A model generated the notes under the pieces. That model made no database searches, was not told the DNA's origin, and saw only the letters and a program-made list of their open reading frames with translations. The position numbers were made by a program, and so were the translations under genes. Of a DNA stretch of 64,000 bases, positions 43,483-54,760 are shown one piece after another. The first letter of the stretch is position 1. Each line of letters starts with the position of its first letter. The DNA is from Dolomedes plantarius. Its lineage: Eukaryota; Arthropoda; Arachnida; Araneae; Dolomedidae. The DNA is taken from NCBI GenBank assembly GCA_907164885.2, contig OU015493.1, forward strand, positions 60,546,435 through 60,610,434, given 5' to 3'.

Positions 43483-44150
43483 ATGAGTGGTGCAAGCAAG
43501 AAAAAAATTCGTCAATATTCGGAGGAATATTTAAAATTTCGGTTCATACCCGCTGTCCACGATGAGCGGTTTCCTTTTTGTCTTTTATGCCAGCAATGCT
43601 TGACCAACGAATCAATGAAACGAGGTCGTGTTGAGGCGCATTTGAAGGCGAAATGTAGAGCTCATAGTAATTCAGATTTGAAATACTTTCAAACTTTAAA
43701 GAAAAATTTTGAAAAGAGAACAACATTAAAGTCTCTATTTACTGCTAATACCTCAACTCATAATCGTATTCTTGAGGCTAGTAATCAAATTTCTTTATTC
43801 ATCGCTAAATCTGGAAAAAATCATACTATAGGAGATAATTTAATAAAACAGTCAATATCAGCATTTCTTAAAACGGTTCTTGAAAATGATGACAAAGATG
43901 TAAAAGCTATGCCACTCAGTAACAATACTGTTAGCAGAAGAATAGACGAAATGAGTGAAGATATTGAAAAACAACTTGTTGAAAAGCTGAAAACAAGAAA
44001 ATTCTTAGTGCAAATGGATGAATCAACTTGATAGACAGTGAGGCAGTATTGATTACTTACGTAAGATATATTGATAAAGGGCATTTTGCTGAAGAAATGT
44101 TGTTCTGTAAAAGATTAGAAAGCACCACTACCTCCAAAGATATATATATT
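43483..44150 (+). pseudogene. hAT transposase N-terminal part
   Basis: From the ATG at 43483, after a candidate splice acceptor (TTTCTTTCAG at 43471), the frame encodes a BED-type zinc finger with CLLCQQCL and HLKAKC. It continues to VSRRIDEMSEDIEKQLVEKL and LVQMDEST with a stop at 44029-44031. A shifted frame carries on with the first catalytic region to STTTSKDIY, where the LINE is inserted. It resembles the ZBED5/SCAND3-like branch of hAT transposases. Confidence 0.8.
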
Positions 44151-44802
44151 CGAAACATCCCGCCTTTCGGCTATAAGGCCAATATTTTGAAAACATGTCG
44201 TCGCTATAGCAACCCGCGTGTTCCCATTGGAACACACAGGACGACCGCGCACCAACGAGTCAATGAATCCATACCATTATTAACAAAAACAAATTAGTGG
44301 CAACGTGAAAAAAAGAATCAAAATTTTAAAAAAGAGCAAGGCACCAAATAGTGTCAACCCGTTGATGGTTCCAACAGGAATGGTCCTACTATTTTTTATT
44401 TTTGTTTTACACTTTACAAATAATCATTGTACAGAGAGCAGTCAACTTGACTGCTTGATTACAATAACAAAACAATACAATACAGATGAGCTCCAGTCAT
44501 TTGCTCTTGTACTTCCTAACAAATCATAACAAATTTTAATAACATTAATTTAACAAATCGGTAAATAGAACAACATGATTTTAAGTACATAAACCACATT
44601 AACAGTAAATCAGAGACTTCTTTTTTTTTACAATGAAACTCTGTTTAAATATCAAAAAACTTATAATTTATTACGCGATTGTTGTTTATAAATTTTAAAT
44701 AATTACCTTATTTTAACATATTTATTAGTGATTTAATATCCTACATTGTTTCCAACTCTAAATATGAAAATGAATATTTTAAATTACCGTTACACAAAGT
44801 AG

Positions 44803-44850
44803 GGATCGAACCCCCTGCCAGCACCATCCGGACCAAAAGCCCAAGCCAAG
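44803..44850 (-). ncRNA. Second tRNA-like segment
   Basis: Minus-strand B box GGTTCGATCCC (44803-44813) and a loose A box TTGGCTTGGGC (about 44840-44850). It is about 1.6 kb downstream of the other tRNA-like segment in the same orientation. Confidence 0.35.
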
Positions 44851-46396
44851 CTCCAACTTTTCAGCATTACAGTTATTCTAACAAACTAAAAATGCAACCC
44901 CTGACCAGTCCACAACCACATTTAGCTAATTATAAACTTTTAATTAAGTGTAACAGCAGTTGCTACACAATCCTAAACAAAATAAAATGATGATAAATTT
45001 TAAATAAATGACCCACAATTTAAAGTGCACTATGATGCTTAAAATCTGAAACTACTAAATTAGCGATTCAATTACTAGACCGCAGCAATTCTAAATAAGC
45101 AAGCCCATTGGGCAAATACACACCAGTGCAACAAAATTCAAATTAGACATACTCCAGCACGTTGTATAACACAAGGTTCAACAACCTGATAATTCACAAC
45201 CTGAACCACCGGTGACCGCACTAAGTAAGTACTTATTTATTCTTGCAATCATTTTATTGTAACCAGTAATCCAGCTGCACTACCATAGTTCTTATTTATT
45301 CGTATCAGGACTAAAGCCCTACCACATATTTAGAATACGGGAATTATTTGTCATAATATTTACCATCTAAGACTGATAAACCGTTTAATTTATTAGCCAA
45401 AAGTGTAATAGAGTGACTATGCTTTTAAACTTTTTACTTTACCAACAATCACAAAGCGTTAACTGATTATTTATATATGCAATCGGCAAATTATTCAGCT
45501 TCATACCAGTACTAATTACTGAACCCTAGCCTTGGGTAATTCTTACAATATATTCAATGTTTACTACTTTAGTAGAAACACATTACATTTGCAACACTTT
45601 TTATAATCACATTCCTTTTGTACATTGAAATACTAAATGCATAGACTTTAGCTTTAACACTTAACACTATACATTACACATTAGATTGTATCTACACAAG
45701 CTTTGGTATAACTACCCAATATACACAATTACATTTACATAAATTTATATAAACACATTTGCGATTGCTACCAATTAAAATAACTAATTAATAACAAGTT
45801 TAAATAACCATTTGCTATCAGTTAGACTTACTAATAAAAACAACATTTTAAATAGCACTTTACAAGTGCTTGTTCTAATATATACGCCTGTCATTTCTTA
45901 TTTAGCAAGGACACAGTGCATTTTACAATCACATAAGCTATAAAAATATACCATTCACTCTATTTCAACGTATTTTAAATAAACACTTTATGTTTAAACT
46001 ATAAGTACTTAAAAGTTATTACATCCATTGTATATAAAACAAACTTTGCAGTTATTGACCCCAAATTAATCGCTTTACAATTCTTACTTTTAAGTGAACC
46101 CAACATAGAAAATAACACATTTATGCAATTTCGTATTTAAATACGTTTTACAATTCTGTTTACTATGAAGACTGTACAATTGAATTCAATCAAAATTATT
46201 ATTACAAGCAATTCAATACCATTTCTAAACTAAAAGTACTTAAAACAATTAATAATTTATATTATTTAAAAATTTTAATACCATATCTATAAAATGTAAT
46301 TATATTATACAACTCAGTGATAACCCTGAGTCTGCATTAACCTATCCTCTATATTATGTAGCCTTGCATAATCATAATTTCACACTAGCAAGTGTT

Positions 46397-46450
46397 GAGA
46401 CCGAACCAAGGTCTTCACCCTTAAGAGTCCAGTACTGAACCACTGAGCCA
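46397..46450 (-). ncRNA. tRNA-like (Pol III promoter) segment
   Basis: On the minus strand there is an A-box-like TGGCTCAGTGG (46440-46450) and a B box GGTTCGGTCTC (46397-46407), with CTCTTAA between them as in a tRNA-Lys(CUU) anticodon loop. The full cloverleaf is not convincing, so this is a tRNA-derived retroposon head, not a tRNA gene. Confidence 0.5.
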
Positions 46451-46800
46451 GTAATCCACGTAAGACTCAAACAACACAGAGGAATGGTTTACATAAGTTG
46501 ATTCAAATATTTTTTTTTTTTAAACAGCAATGACTTTGTTTTGATTTTATTGGTTTTAGCCAGAATTGCAATAACATCACTAAATTTTAATAGCCTGAAT
46601 TTTAAAAACAGGAAAAGAAAGCAGTGCCTATTTCACTGTTAAGCACAAATTATTAACACAACAAAATAAGCAGGAAAAGAAACAATATTTGAAGTTTAAC
46701 TACTACACATGAGACAAAGAAAAAAGCGTTGGACCCAGCCAACTGAAACAAACCAGAAAAGACAGGAAACAAAAAGAAGCAGCAAGAAAAAACCAAGAAA

Positions 46801-49800
46801 CTAAGTCCCAGAGTCCATGAGTGGCATATGGAAATCCATAAGCTCACTCATGATGCCTTTCACTAATTTTCTGCAGTAAAAGTCACTATAGAGACGATGC
46901 TTTGTCCACGTCTCAAATCCAGGTGGGAATTTAACTCTGTATTTTTGAAAGTTTGGACATTCGTATAAGCAGCGATCAAAAGACTGTACTTGTCCGCACA
47001 TGCAGGTATCATCTTTTTTATGAAATTTTTTCTGATAGACACCAATACTGCCGTGACCCGTCATGGCCTGATTTATCAGGACGTCACCGCATAGTCTTTT
47101 TAATGTTACTTCTTTGTAGATATCGTAAGTGTTTCTACCAGTAGCACTTTCGTCCCACAATGTTTGCCATTTTTGTAGCATTTCTTTTTCTATTTTCTTT
47201 CTAATGTTTCCTAGTATGCTTGTATTAGTGGCCACTGCATTTAATTCAGTGGCTTCTTTTGCAGCCCTGTCAGCCTCTTCATTTTCTTAGATTCCGACAT
47301 GAGCTTTAACCCAATGCAGATGAACTATAAGTTTCTCTCTTTTTATAATTTCTTTTACTTCTTCAATGACATCCCCTTTATAGGTAGTTGTATGTAGTGC
47401 CTCCAAGGTACTTCTTGAGTCTGTAAATAGATCGAATTCTGTAATACCTTTCATGATAATAATCTGGATCGCCAGCTGTATGGCTCTCTGTTCCGCAGTA
47501 TAGGAGCTACCTCCTTCGATTCTCTCTCTATAGATTTCTTTATCTTTCACTTTCTCATAAATTACAACACCTGCGCCAATTTTGTCATTTATTTTAGACC
47601 CATCCGTATAAATCTTAACATTGGACCTAGAATTTCTCTCATAGTCCCAGTTTAAATAAAATAGGTCCTCGATTTTCTTAATTATTCTCCTTCTGATTTC
47701 ACAATTTTCTTTATTATATTTGACACCACTCACTTCAATTTCTTCTTCCATTTCATATAATGTAAACAATTTCTTAATACCCAAAGCTTTTAAGTCAAGT
47801 GGGATACAGCCTGCTAAGACATTTAGGGCATTTGTTGAAACAGTTCTGTAACACCTGGTGATGGTTAATAGATACTGTCTTTGAATTTGTCTAAATTTGT
47901 TGTTAAGTACTACCTTTTCTGTGTACCAGTTTTCAGCCGCATACAAAATGATCTTCTCTATTACAAGGTTATAGATTTCCTTTATTATATCAACCCCAAT
48001 TCCCCAGGTTTTCTTTGTGATTCTATATAATTTATAAAAATATTTTGAAGCTTTTCCATTAACCATCTCCAAGTGCCCCAAGAAGTTAAGTTTTTGGTCA
48101 ATCAGAACCCCCAAATATTTTATTTCTTTTCTAAATTTTATATTTTCATTTCCCAATTTGATGATAGGATTTCTTCTATGATTGCCCTTGTGCATAATTA
48201 TTGTATAGTTACATTTATTGACACTAAATTGAATTTTGTTTTTATTTGCCTAGTTCTTACAGTGTTCCATAACATTTCTAGATAATTCTTCAAACCTGTA
48301 GACAATTGGGCTACTAATCATGACTAAAATATCATCAGCGAAAGCCTGTACGTGTATTTTACTTTATCTTCTCTGTAATTTAAAACTTCATTTACAATAA
48401 TGAGCCACAAGATGGGTCCTAGGGAAGAACCCTGTGGGACTCCCACATTATAAGCATATTTCCCTTTTTCTAGTGATAACTTTTCTATCTGTAAGGTAAT
48501 TTATAATTATATCATATAGATAGCCCTCCAGATTTAATTTTCTTAGTTCTTGTATTAAACATGTTTTGCTGACAGAATTGAATGCATTGCTTATATACAT
48601 CGAAATTAAACAGGTGTGTTCTCCCCTTTCTTTGTTATGATTAATTATCTTCATAATCCTATTAAGGGCATGTGAGGTACTTATGCCTCTCCTAAAACCA
48701 TACTGTTCTTTATGAAGTAAATTATTGTGTTCAAGATGAATCACCAATCTGTTAGTGATAATTTTATCGAATAATTTTCCAACTATAGGCAGCAGGCATA
48801 TCGATCTATAGGAACCGGGTTCCTCAAGATTTTTACCCTCTTTCGGAAAATAAATTACAACAGACTTTTTCCAAGTGTTAGGAAATATTTTCTCTTAGAC
48901 ATCTGTTAAATAAATATTTAAAGATATCCTTATCACAATTGTGAATTTCGATTATGATGCTTAGTGTTAGTCCGTCATGCCCAGGTGCTTTATCCCTGGG
49001 CATACTATCTATTACATGATCTATTTCCGTAGTGGTTATTTCTGTAAATTCTTCCGTGTCCTGTTCAATCTCCCTGTCATCATAACTGTCATCTGTTATA
49101 TCAACCGTTGTGAAATGGTACTTAGTAAGGGCTTCTTCAATATCTTCTTCTCTATCCAAGAAGTTCCCCCTTTCATCCCTAATTCTCTCAATAATGTTCT
49201 TACGCTTTTCACATATAATACCCTTGACTCTTCCGAAAGTATCTTTGATCGTAAGTTTCTCCAATAGATGTCTAAATGATTCTCTTTTCGCTTCTTTCAA
49301 CATTTTTCTATACTTTGCTCTTTCATATTTAAAATAGACCAGCCACTTTTTCCTTTCTTGACCATCATTTGCTTTTTGAGCTTTCCTTCTGTAAGCCCTA
49401 ACCAAGCTCCTCATGATCTTTAGTTTATTACTCCACCAAGGGGCATTATCTTTACTACTCACCTCCTCCCTCTTTCTGTTTTTTCGACATAGTTTGTTAA
49501 CCTCCTCATTTAAATACTTCGCAATATCATTCAATTCCATGTTTTCCATCGTTGGCTTAATTTCTCTAATTTTATTTTTTAAATCGATTCTAAATTGAAT
49601 CCAATATAAATCTTTTACATCCCATCTGACTTTCTTATTTTCTTTCTTTATTCTCTCTTTAGAGATCACGTTAAATTTGATGGCATTATGGTCCGTATTC
49701 ATATAATAGTCTATTACCTGCCAGTTCTGTATATTATCTTCTATCCCGAAGGTGGTTGTTATATCAGGCCAACTCTGACCAGCTGGGCAGGTCGTACGTG

Positions 49801-51643
49801 GGGATACTAAACGGATTGTTCCTTATTATACCGTTATATTTTAGCACTAAATTTATCACTTCTTTACCCCTTCTGTTGGTGGATCTTTGTCCCCAAAGGT
49901 TGGACCAGGCATTGAAGTCCCCATTAGTATTATCTTATTATCTTTATGTTTTTCAAGTATTACTCCAAGCTGAGACCATTGTGGCTCCATGCGATCTGTA
50001 CTTCCATCTGCCGGTGGTATTGAAGTGATATAGTAAATGAAGTGATATAGTTAATGATAATAAAAAAGATAAGAAATAAATGATAAGATATTAGATGAAT
50101 ATGGGGATGGAACGTGATAACTGGAGAATCAAATTAGATTTTCACACCAGCAAAGTATAGAGGTTAAAATCTTCATTGCGTTGTGTATTTTAAATTCGTA
50201 AGATATAGTCAAACATTCATGAGTACTTAACTACTATTGAGAAGTATAACAAATGTAGACACAGTCTCTTTACCGTGATCTTGGTAGCATGTGGAGTGGA
50301 CGATACACATCAGCTATAACCACGAGGCAGCGGCTACTCGGGAAGGATGAAACTAGGCCTAACACGTTGAATCTGGTCCACGAGTTGATGCATAGAAACG
50401 GATGATAAGGATGAAAGCTGGACCTCTGAAAGTGACACACACCTAAAAGCAGCTCGGTGATGAAGATGATGGTTCCAAGGGTCTGGCTAACTCAGGAATA
50501 TTGCTGGATGATGTAGTTAATGAAGTATCGACACAGAATAAGAATGGCGACGTTTTAAGAAAATTATGGTTTATTCATCGAAAACATGTTGACGATGATA
50601 TGGATACAGAAAAAATGGGCTAAAGCCAGCCAGTATCACAAAAAATAATAATGTCCGAATACAAAAATTCGGGGAGACACGCTCCAAAATTCCAATACGC
50701 ATTCATGGTGCTAACAATCGAACTCCCCCTTTTATGGAGGGGAAGCAAACCTTTTGTACCCAAAACCTGTTCACACAAGCCTAGGTTAAAGTGCTTACTC
50801 TGATAAAGAGATCCTTTCTCCTTTTAGAATAAACAACAAAATAATGTCTGTAGAAGGGGATAAATATTAAATAATAGCTGTATCAAAGGACTAAATTAAC
50901 AGAGAAATTAAACTGCGATTATATTGTTATTATCTTTAGGAAACATCGGCGTATGAATACATGTAAGCTATTGCACACGTGGGAAGTAGTTATTTTTGCA
51001 GTTAAGTTGAGAAATCGAATCGCGATGCGAAATTCGAATGAGGTAATCGATTCTATTATTGGAAAATGTAAATATATTTAGCTATTGTAGATATTAACAG
51101 TATAATCGCTTTAAGCATACAATATGTATCTGGAAAATAGTTATTTTAAATTAATATTAATACAGCTAGCAATTAATCGTTTAAAGATGATATTAATTAA
51201 GTTAAGTTAATAGCGGTTATCATTAAGTCTTTAAATTCTTGAGTAATAAATTTTACATAGTGGCATTATGCCACAGGTATATAGATGGTGATAAAAATGT
51301 AATCTGTACTACCTATTGTACTTTTTATAGCAACAATGTGATCCGTTAGTGCTATTTTCACAATGCTCATCTGTCTCTTTAGAACCAAAGCCGCTCTAGG
51401 TTTGATATCTGCACAAATACACATATAGGCACTGGAAAATCCCACCATATAATGCTTGCCCTCTCTTTTACTGATATACAGTTCATTCACAGAAATGATG
51501 TCATAATCTAATTCACTTGATACTTCATGAGTAGCATTTATGGAATTATTAAGATTTAAGTGAAGACATTTGAAAAGCACCGTGAACGATCCCTCCACCC
51601 TCCCTGAGGAGGCCCCCGAAAACGAGGAGCCAAGGCTAGCCAT
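46801..51643 (-). pseudogene. LINE ORF2: endonuclease, RT, RNase H
   Basis: The ATG at 51643 opens an apurinic-type endonuclease (FKCLHLNLNNSINA, DIISVNELYI, AALVLKR) that runs to the solo LTR at 51275. It resumes at 50020 with PPADGSTDRMEPQWSQLG and a broken NAW-type motif. RT follows: DKAPGHDGLTLSII (49000-48960), LHKEQYGFRRGISTSHALN (about 48690) and AFADDILVM (about 48340). RNase H has IYTDGSKINDKIGAG (about 47610) and FDLFTDSRSTLEAL. The C-terminal frame 47235-46801 has Cys-rich CMCG and CPNF motifs. RNase H downstream of RT points to the I/R1-type LINE group. Several frameshifts. Confidence 0.8.
50021..51275. mobile_element. Solo LTR, 1255 bp
   Basis: Starts TGAAGTGATATAG and ends CATTATGCCACA, so it has TG...CA termini. 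It is flanked by the exact 5-bp duplication GGTAT (50016-50020 and 51276-51280). Its removal rejoins the endonuclease reading (IYIP followed by PADGS). It has no coding content. The parent family is not recognised; it does not resemble the 293-bp LTR at 2182. Confidence 0.85.
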
Positions 51644-52712
51644 AATCTGTCCTATCTATAATACAATCAATTTCCCTAGTGTAAGTATTACACAAGGGAT
51701 CCAAGACAGAATGTTTAGTTTCTAAATTGGTGTTAAACTTTTCGTTATTCCTTCTACAGTTGGGACAACAGAGCTCTTTAACACAGTCTCCGTGTTCTCT
51801 CTCCCCGCACGTGAGACACAATTTTTCGCTCAAGCAGTTCTTGGCAATATGCCCCACTTTGTAACATAAGAAACAAATTTTCGGCTTTAAATATTCCCTA
51901 ATGGCGTATCTTTGCCAGTTCAATTTAACTTTTTTGTTTTTAATGATGGCCTTAAACGCCACACCACTAGTGTTTATCACCCAGTTGTTTCCTATTTTTC
52001 CTTTGAATTTAAACACTACTTCTGTTTCCTCAACGTCTAATTCAGAATTTTGCAATTTGATTTTTCTTTGTATTTCTTCCTTATCAATTTCTTCAACGTT
52101 GTAAATTATTATCTGTGGATTCCTTTTGTTTTATTAACAGTATAATTAGAATGGAGTATATCTATAGTTTCAAATTCTGATAAGTTTATTTATTTCCTCT
52201 TCCTTATCAACGCTAATCAACACTCCTCCCTTAGATATCTTTCTAAAAGCATTAATACCCACATTAATCTGCTCCGGCTTAATAATCTACTGTATGTCCC
52301 TCTTGGTCTCTTCCGCTGTTTGATCAGTTTTTGGAAATACTGTTACAATATGTTGTTCTGTCTCTCCTCTTTTTCTGGACCTCGATCTGGTTCTTCGACC
52401 ACTTTCCTTTGCAATTTCCGCATAAGTTACAGGAGCTGACGAAGCAACCGGCGTACTTCTTATATGTCTTTCAAGTGCTTTTACCTGCCCCCGCAAATCG
52501 GCTATATACAGTCTCTGCTTATGTAGTACTGAGAGAAATTTACTTAGGTCCCCAGACAATTGCGCTCTATCCGCTACCTTCAATCTATAATCCTTATCAC
52601 TAAATATATCAATTAATTGCGAAACCCTACTTTTAATATCATCTTCCCAAAATTGAAGTTTTTCATCTGCATCAGGTTTATCAATATCAATTTTGTAGTT
52701 AATTTCAGCCAT
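51636..52712 (-). pseudogene. LINE ORF1, Gag-like
   Basis: ATG at 52712. The N-terminal part (52712-52287) has a coiled coil (LQFWEDDIKSRVSQLIDIF and LYIADLRGQVKALERHI) and a basic RTRSRSRKRGE stretch. A frame break follows near 52287. The C-terminal part (52055-51636) has CCHC knuckles, CFLCYKVGHIAKNC and a second with CLTCGEREHGDC. It ends with the TAG at 51636-51638, overlapping the ORF2 start (ATGGCTAG). It should bind LINE RNA. Confidence 0.75.
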
Positions 52713-53385
52713 ACTCTAGCCAGTTATATCTTTTACATAATGCCAAGTTCATAAATTACCAAACAAATAAACACAGTTAATAAATTTCAAATTACAGATA
52801 CTAATCTTCGAAAACGACAACGTAAAATTTTAAATCGTTAGCATTTCACAGTAACAAATAACTAATAAATGATTGAAAGACTTTCATAGCAAATACAATA
52901 CAAAGCAGTAACTTCTACCTTGGTAGAAATGAAACAAAACAACACCAATCAAATTAATTTATGAAGCACCTTGCTCCCGTACTCAGATTCTGAATAAATA
53001 ATGTAATATCCGAGCGCTCACACCCACGAGTGACAAGGACTTAAGAACGGCACCAATAAGTCCACCCCGCAGAATGGCCTAAGCCTCTGCCGACGGCATC
53101 TAATGGAGCTGCCAAGGCGCCTTACCACTCACCGTCGAAGTTAAGCCTTGTCGGTACAGTAATTTCAAAGTTTCACAATTCAGTGAAAAATCAAGGTTTT
53201 TTTGTTTTTTTTTCAAAGATTTTGTGTTTTCTTGAATTATACTAAATAAACACCACTATTATTCACATTTCACTAATAAATAAGAACTTTTAAACCACAA
53301 AAACCCTTATCAAAGCAGAGCTCAAAAATCCCCAACCAACACACTCCACACACTCAACGCCATTTCCAAAGATATATATATATAT

Positions 53386-54450
53386 CCAAAGATATATATA
53401 AGCTAAAAAACTACTTAGATGTCAATAATATACCAATGAAAAATATAACATTTTGTGCTGCAGATGGTGCTCTTAATATGATGGGCAAGAAAAATGGCCG
53501 CTTAAAATTGAAAGATGAGAATCCAGAAATGATTCTTGTGCATTGTGTTATTCATAGGGAAAACTTGGTAGCTTAAAACATGTCGCCTGTTCTAAATGAA
53601 GTACTACATTCAGTAATAAAGTGTATCAATGCTATTAAAGCTAATGCCAAATGTGAGCGTCTCTTCAAGCTATTTTGCGAAGAACAAAATGCAGACCATG
53701 TGAGACTTTTACTTCACACTGAAGTAAGATGGCTCTCTAAAGGGAACTGCTTGAAAAGATTTAAAGAACTGTTTGATACTCTTAGTGATTTTTAAGCGAC
53801 AAACCTGAAATGAAGTATCTGTTAACAGTCGATGGTAGAGCATTTGTGAGTTATTTAGCCGATATCTTTGAAAAACTAAATATATTAAGTAACTTCAAGG
53901 AACAAATAAATCTCTTGTCGATGCAAAAGCAAAGATATTTCGTTTCATTACCCTTATTGAGTTATGTCAGAAATATATAAACAACAAAAACTTTGAACAG
54001 TTTCATTGGCTCCAAAAATGTGAAGTAACTGATACCGCTATACTTGTTATTGTCGATCATCTAAAAATTCTATCGACTGATTTAAAAGAAAGATTTTCTG
54101 ATTTACAACAAATTGATTTTCCAACATGGATGATGCAGCCAATGTTAGTGGATTTGTCTAATATATCAAATATGCAGTATCAAGAAGAACTCGCAGAAAT
54201 GCAAATTGATGAGTCAGTTAAAACTTTATTTAATATAAAAGGAGCGATGGCATGGCTTTGTGAGGAAACAGAAATCAAATACCCAAATTCAACCAAATGT
54301 GCAAGAAAACTATTGTTACCGTTTCCATCTTCATATTTAGCTGAATGTGGATTTAGTGCTGTAAATGATTTACTGGTAAAAAAAAAGAAATCGGCTGGAT
54401 ATAACACAACGGGGAGACTTGATACTGAAGCTAACCAAATTGGAACCTAA
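53386..54450 (+). pseudogene. hAT transposase C-terminal part
   Basis: Resumes exactly where the N-terminal part stops: after the LINE and its target duplication the frame gives KLKNYLDVNNIPMKN, ITFCAADGALNMMGKKNG and HCVIHREN, then a stop at 53575. Later frames have LLLHTEVRWLSKGN and the C-terminal dimerisation block LLLPFPSSYLAECGFSAVN (about 54310-54370). At least three stops or frameshifts, so inactive independent of the LINE. Confidence 0.82.
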
Positions 54451-54760
54451 CATAAAATCTCTGTGCAGCAAGCATCAAGCGCAAGGATCTCAATTAAAAT
54501 AATAAATTAATATAGATATATCTTTATTAAAATTATTTCGAATTTGAATTTCAGTTTTTCATTATATGTTTTGAAAATTTACTTACTGTGTTTCGTTAAC
54601 AATTTCCTAGTGATTTCTTCCTAAAACCTATCATTTAAGTTTCTTAAGTGAACAATTCAATTTGTTAATATTAAAAATTATGCATATGTTACATAGGGGG
54701 GCATAAGAATTTTAGAAAGGCTTAGGTGGGGCATGGCACAAAGAAGGTTGGGAAACACTG

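Larger units (their letters stand above)
44151..46500. other. LINE-linked non-coding tail
   Basis: AT-rich sequence between the end of LINE ORF2 and the LINE boundary, holding the two tRNA-like segments. A run of T (A on the LINE strand) at about 46510-46522 may be an older LINE poly-A, in which case this block is a separate insertion. I cannot decide between the two readings. Confidence 0.4.
44151..53365 (-). mobile_element. R1/I-like LINE, full-span but decayed
   Basis: Minus strand, with the 5' end at 53365 and the 3' end at 44151. It is bounded by the direct repeat CCAAAGATATATATA (44135-44149 and 53366-53380, repeated again at 53386-53400). Removing it restores the hAT frame. It has ORF1 with CCHC knuckles and ORF2 with endonuclease, RT, RNase H and a Cys-rich tail. 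A solo LTR splits the endonuclease. The 2.6 kb downstream of ORF2 is unusually long for a LINE 3' UTR and carries tRNA-like segments. Confidence 0.8.
42783..54760 (+). mobile_element. hAT transposon, split by a LINE
   Basis: The left end CGGTGTTTCCCAACG and the right end GGTTGGGAAACACTG form short hAT-type inverted repeats. The transposase is in two pieces, 43483-44150 and 53386-54450, separated by a LINE insertion. The flanks (CTTTAGAC left, ATCTAAGC right) do not form an 8-bp duplication, so one side has been rearranged since insertion. Without the nested elements it would be about 2.8 kb. Confidence 0.85.

Noticed and set aside
46397..46450. Functional tRNA-Lys gene
   Set aside because: A and B boxes and an anticodon-like loop are present, but acceptor and D stems do not pair convincingly.
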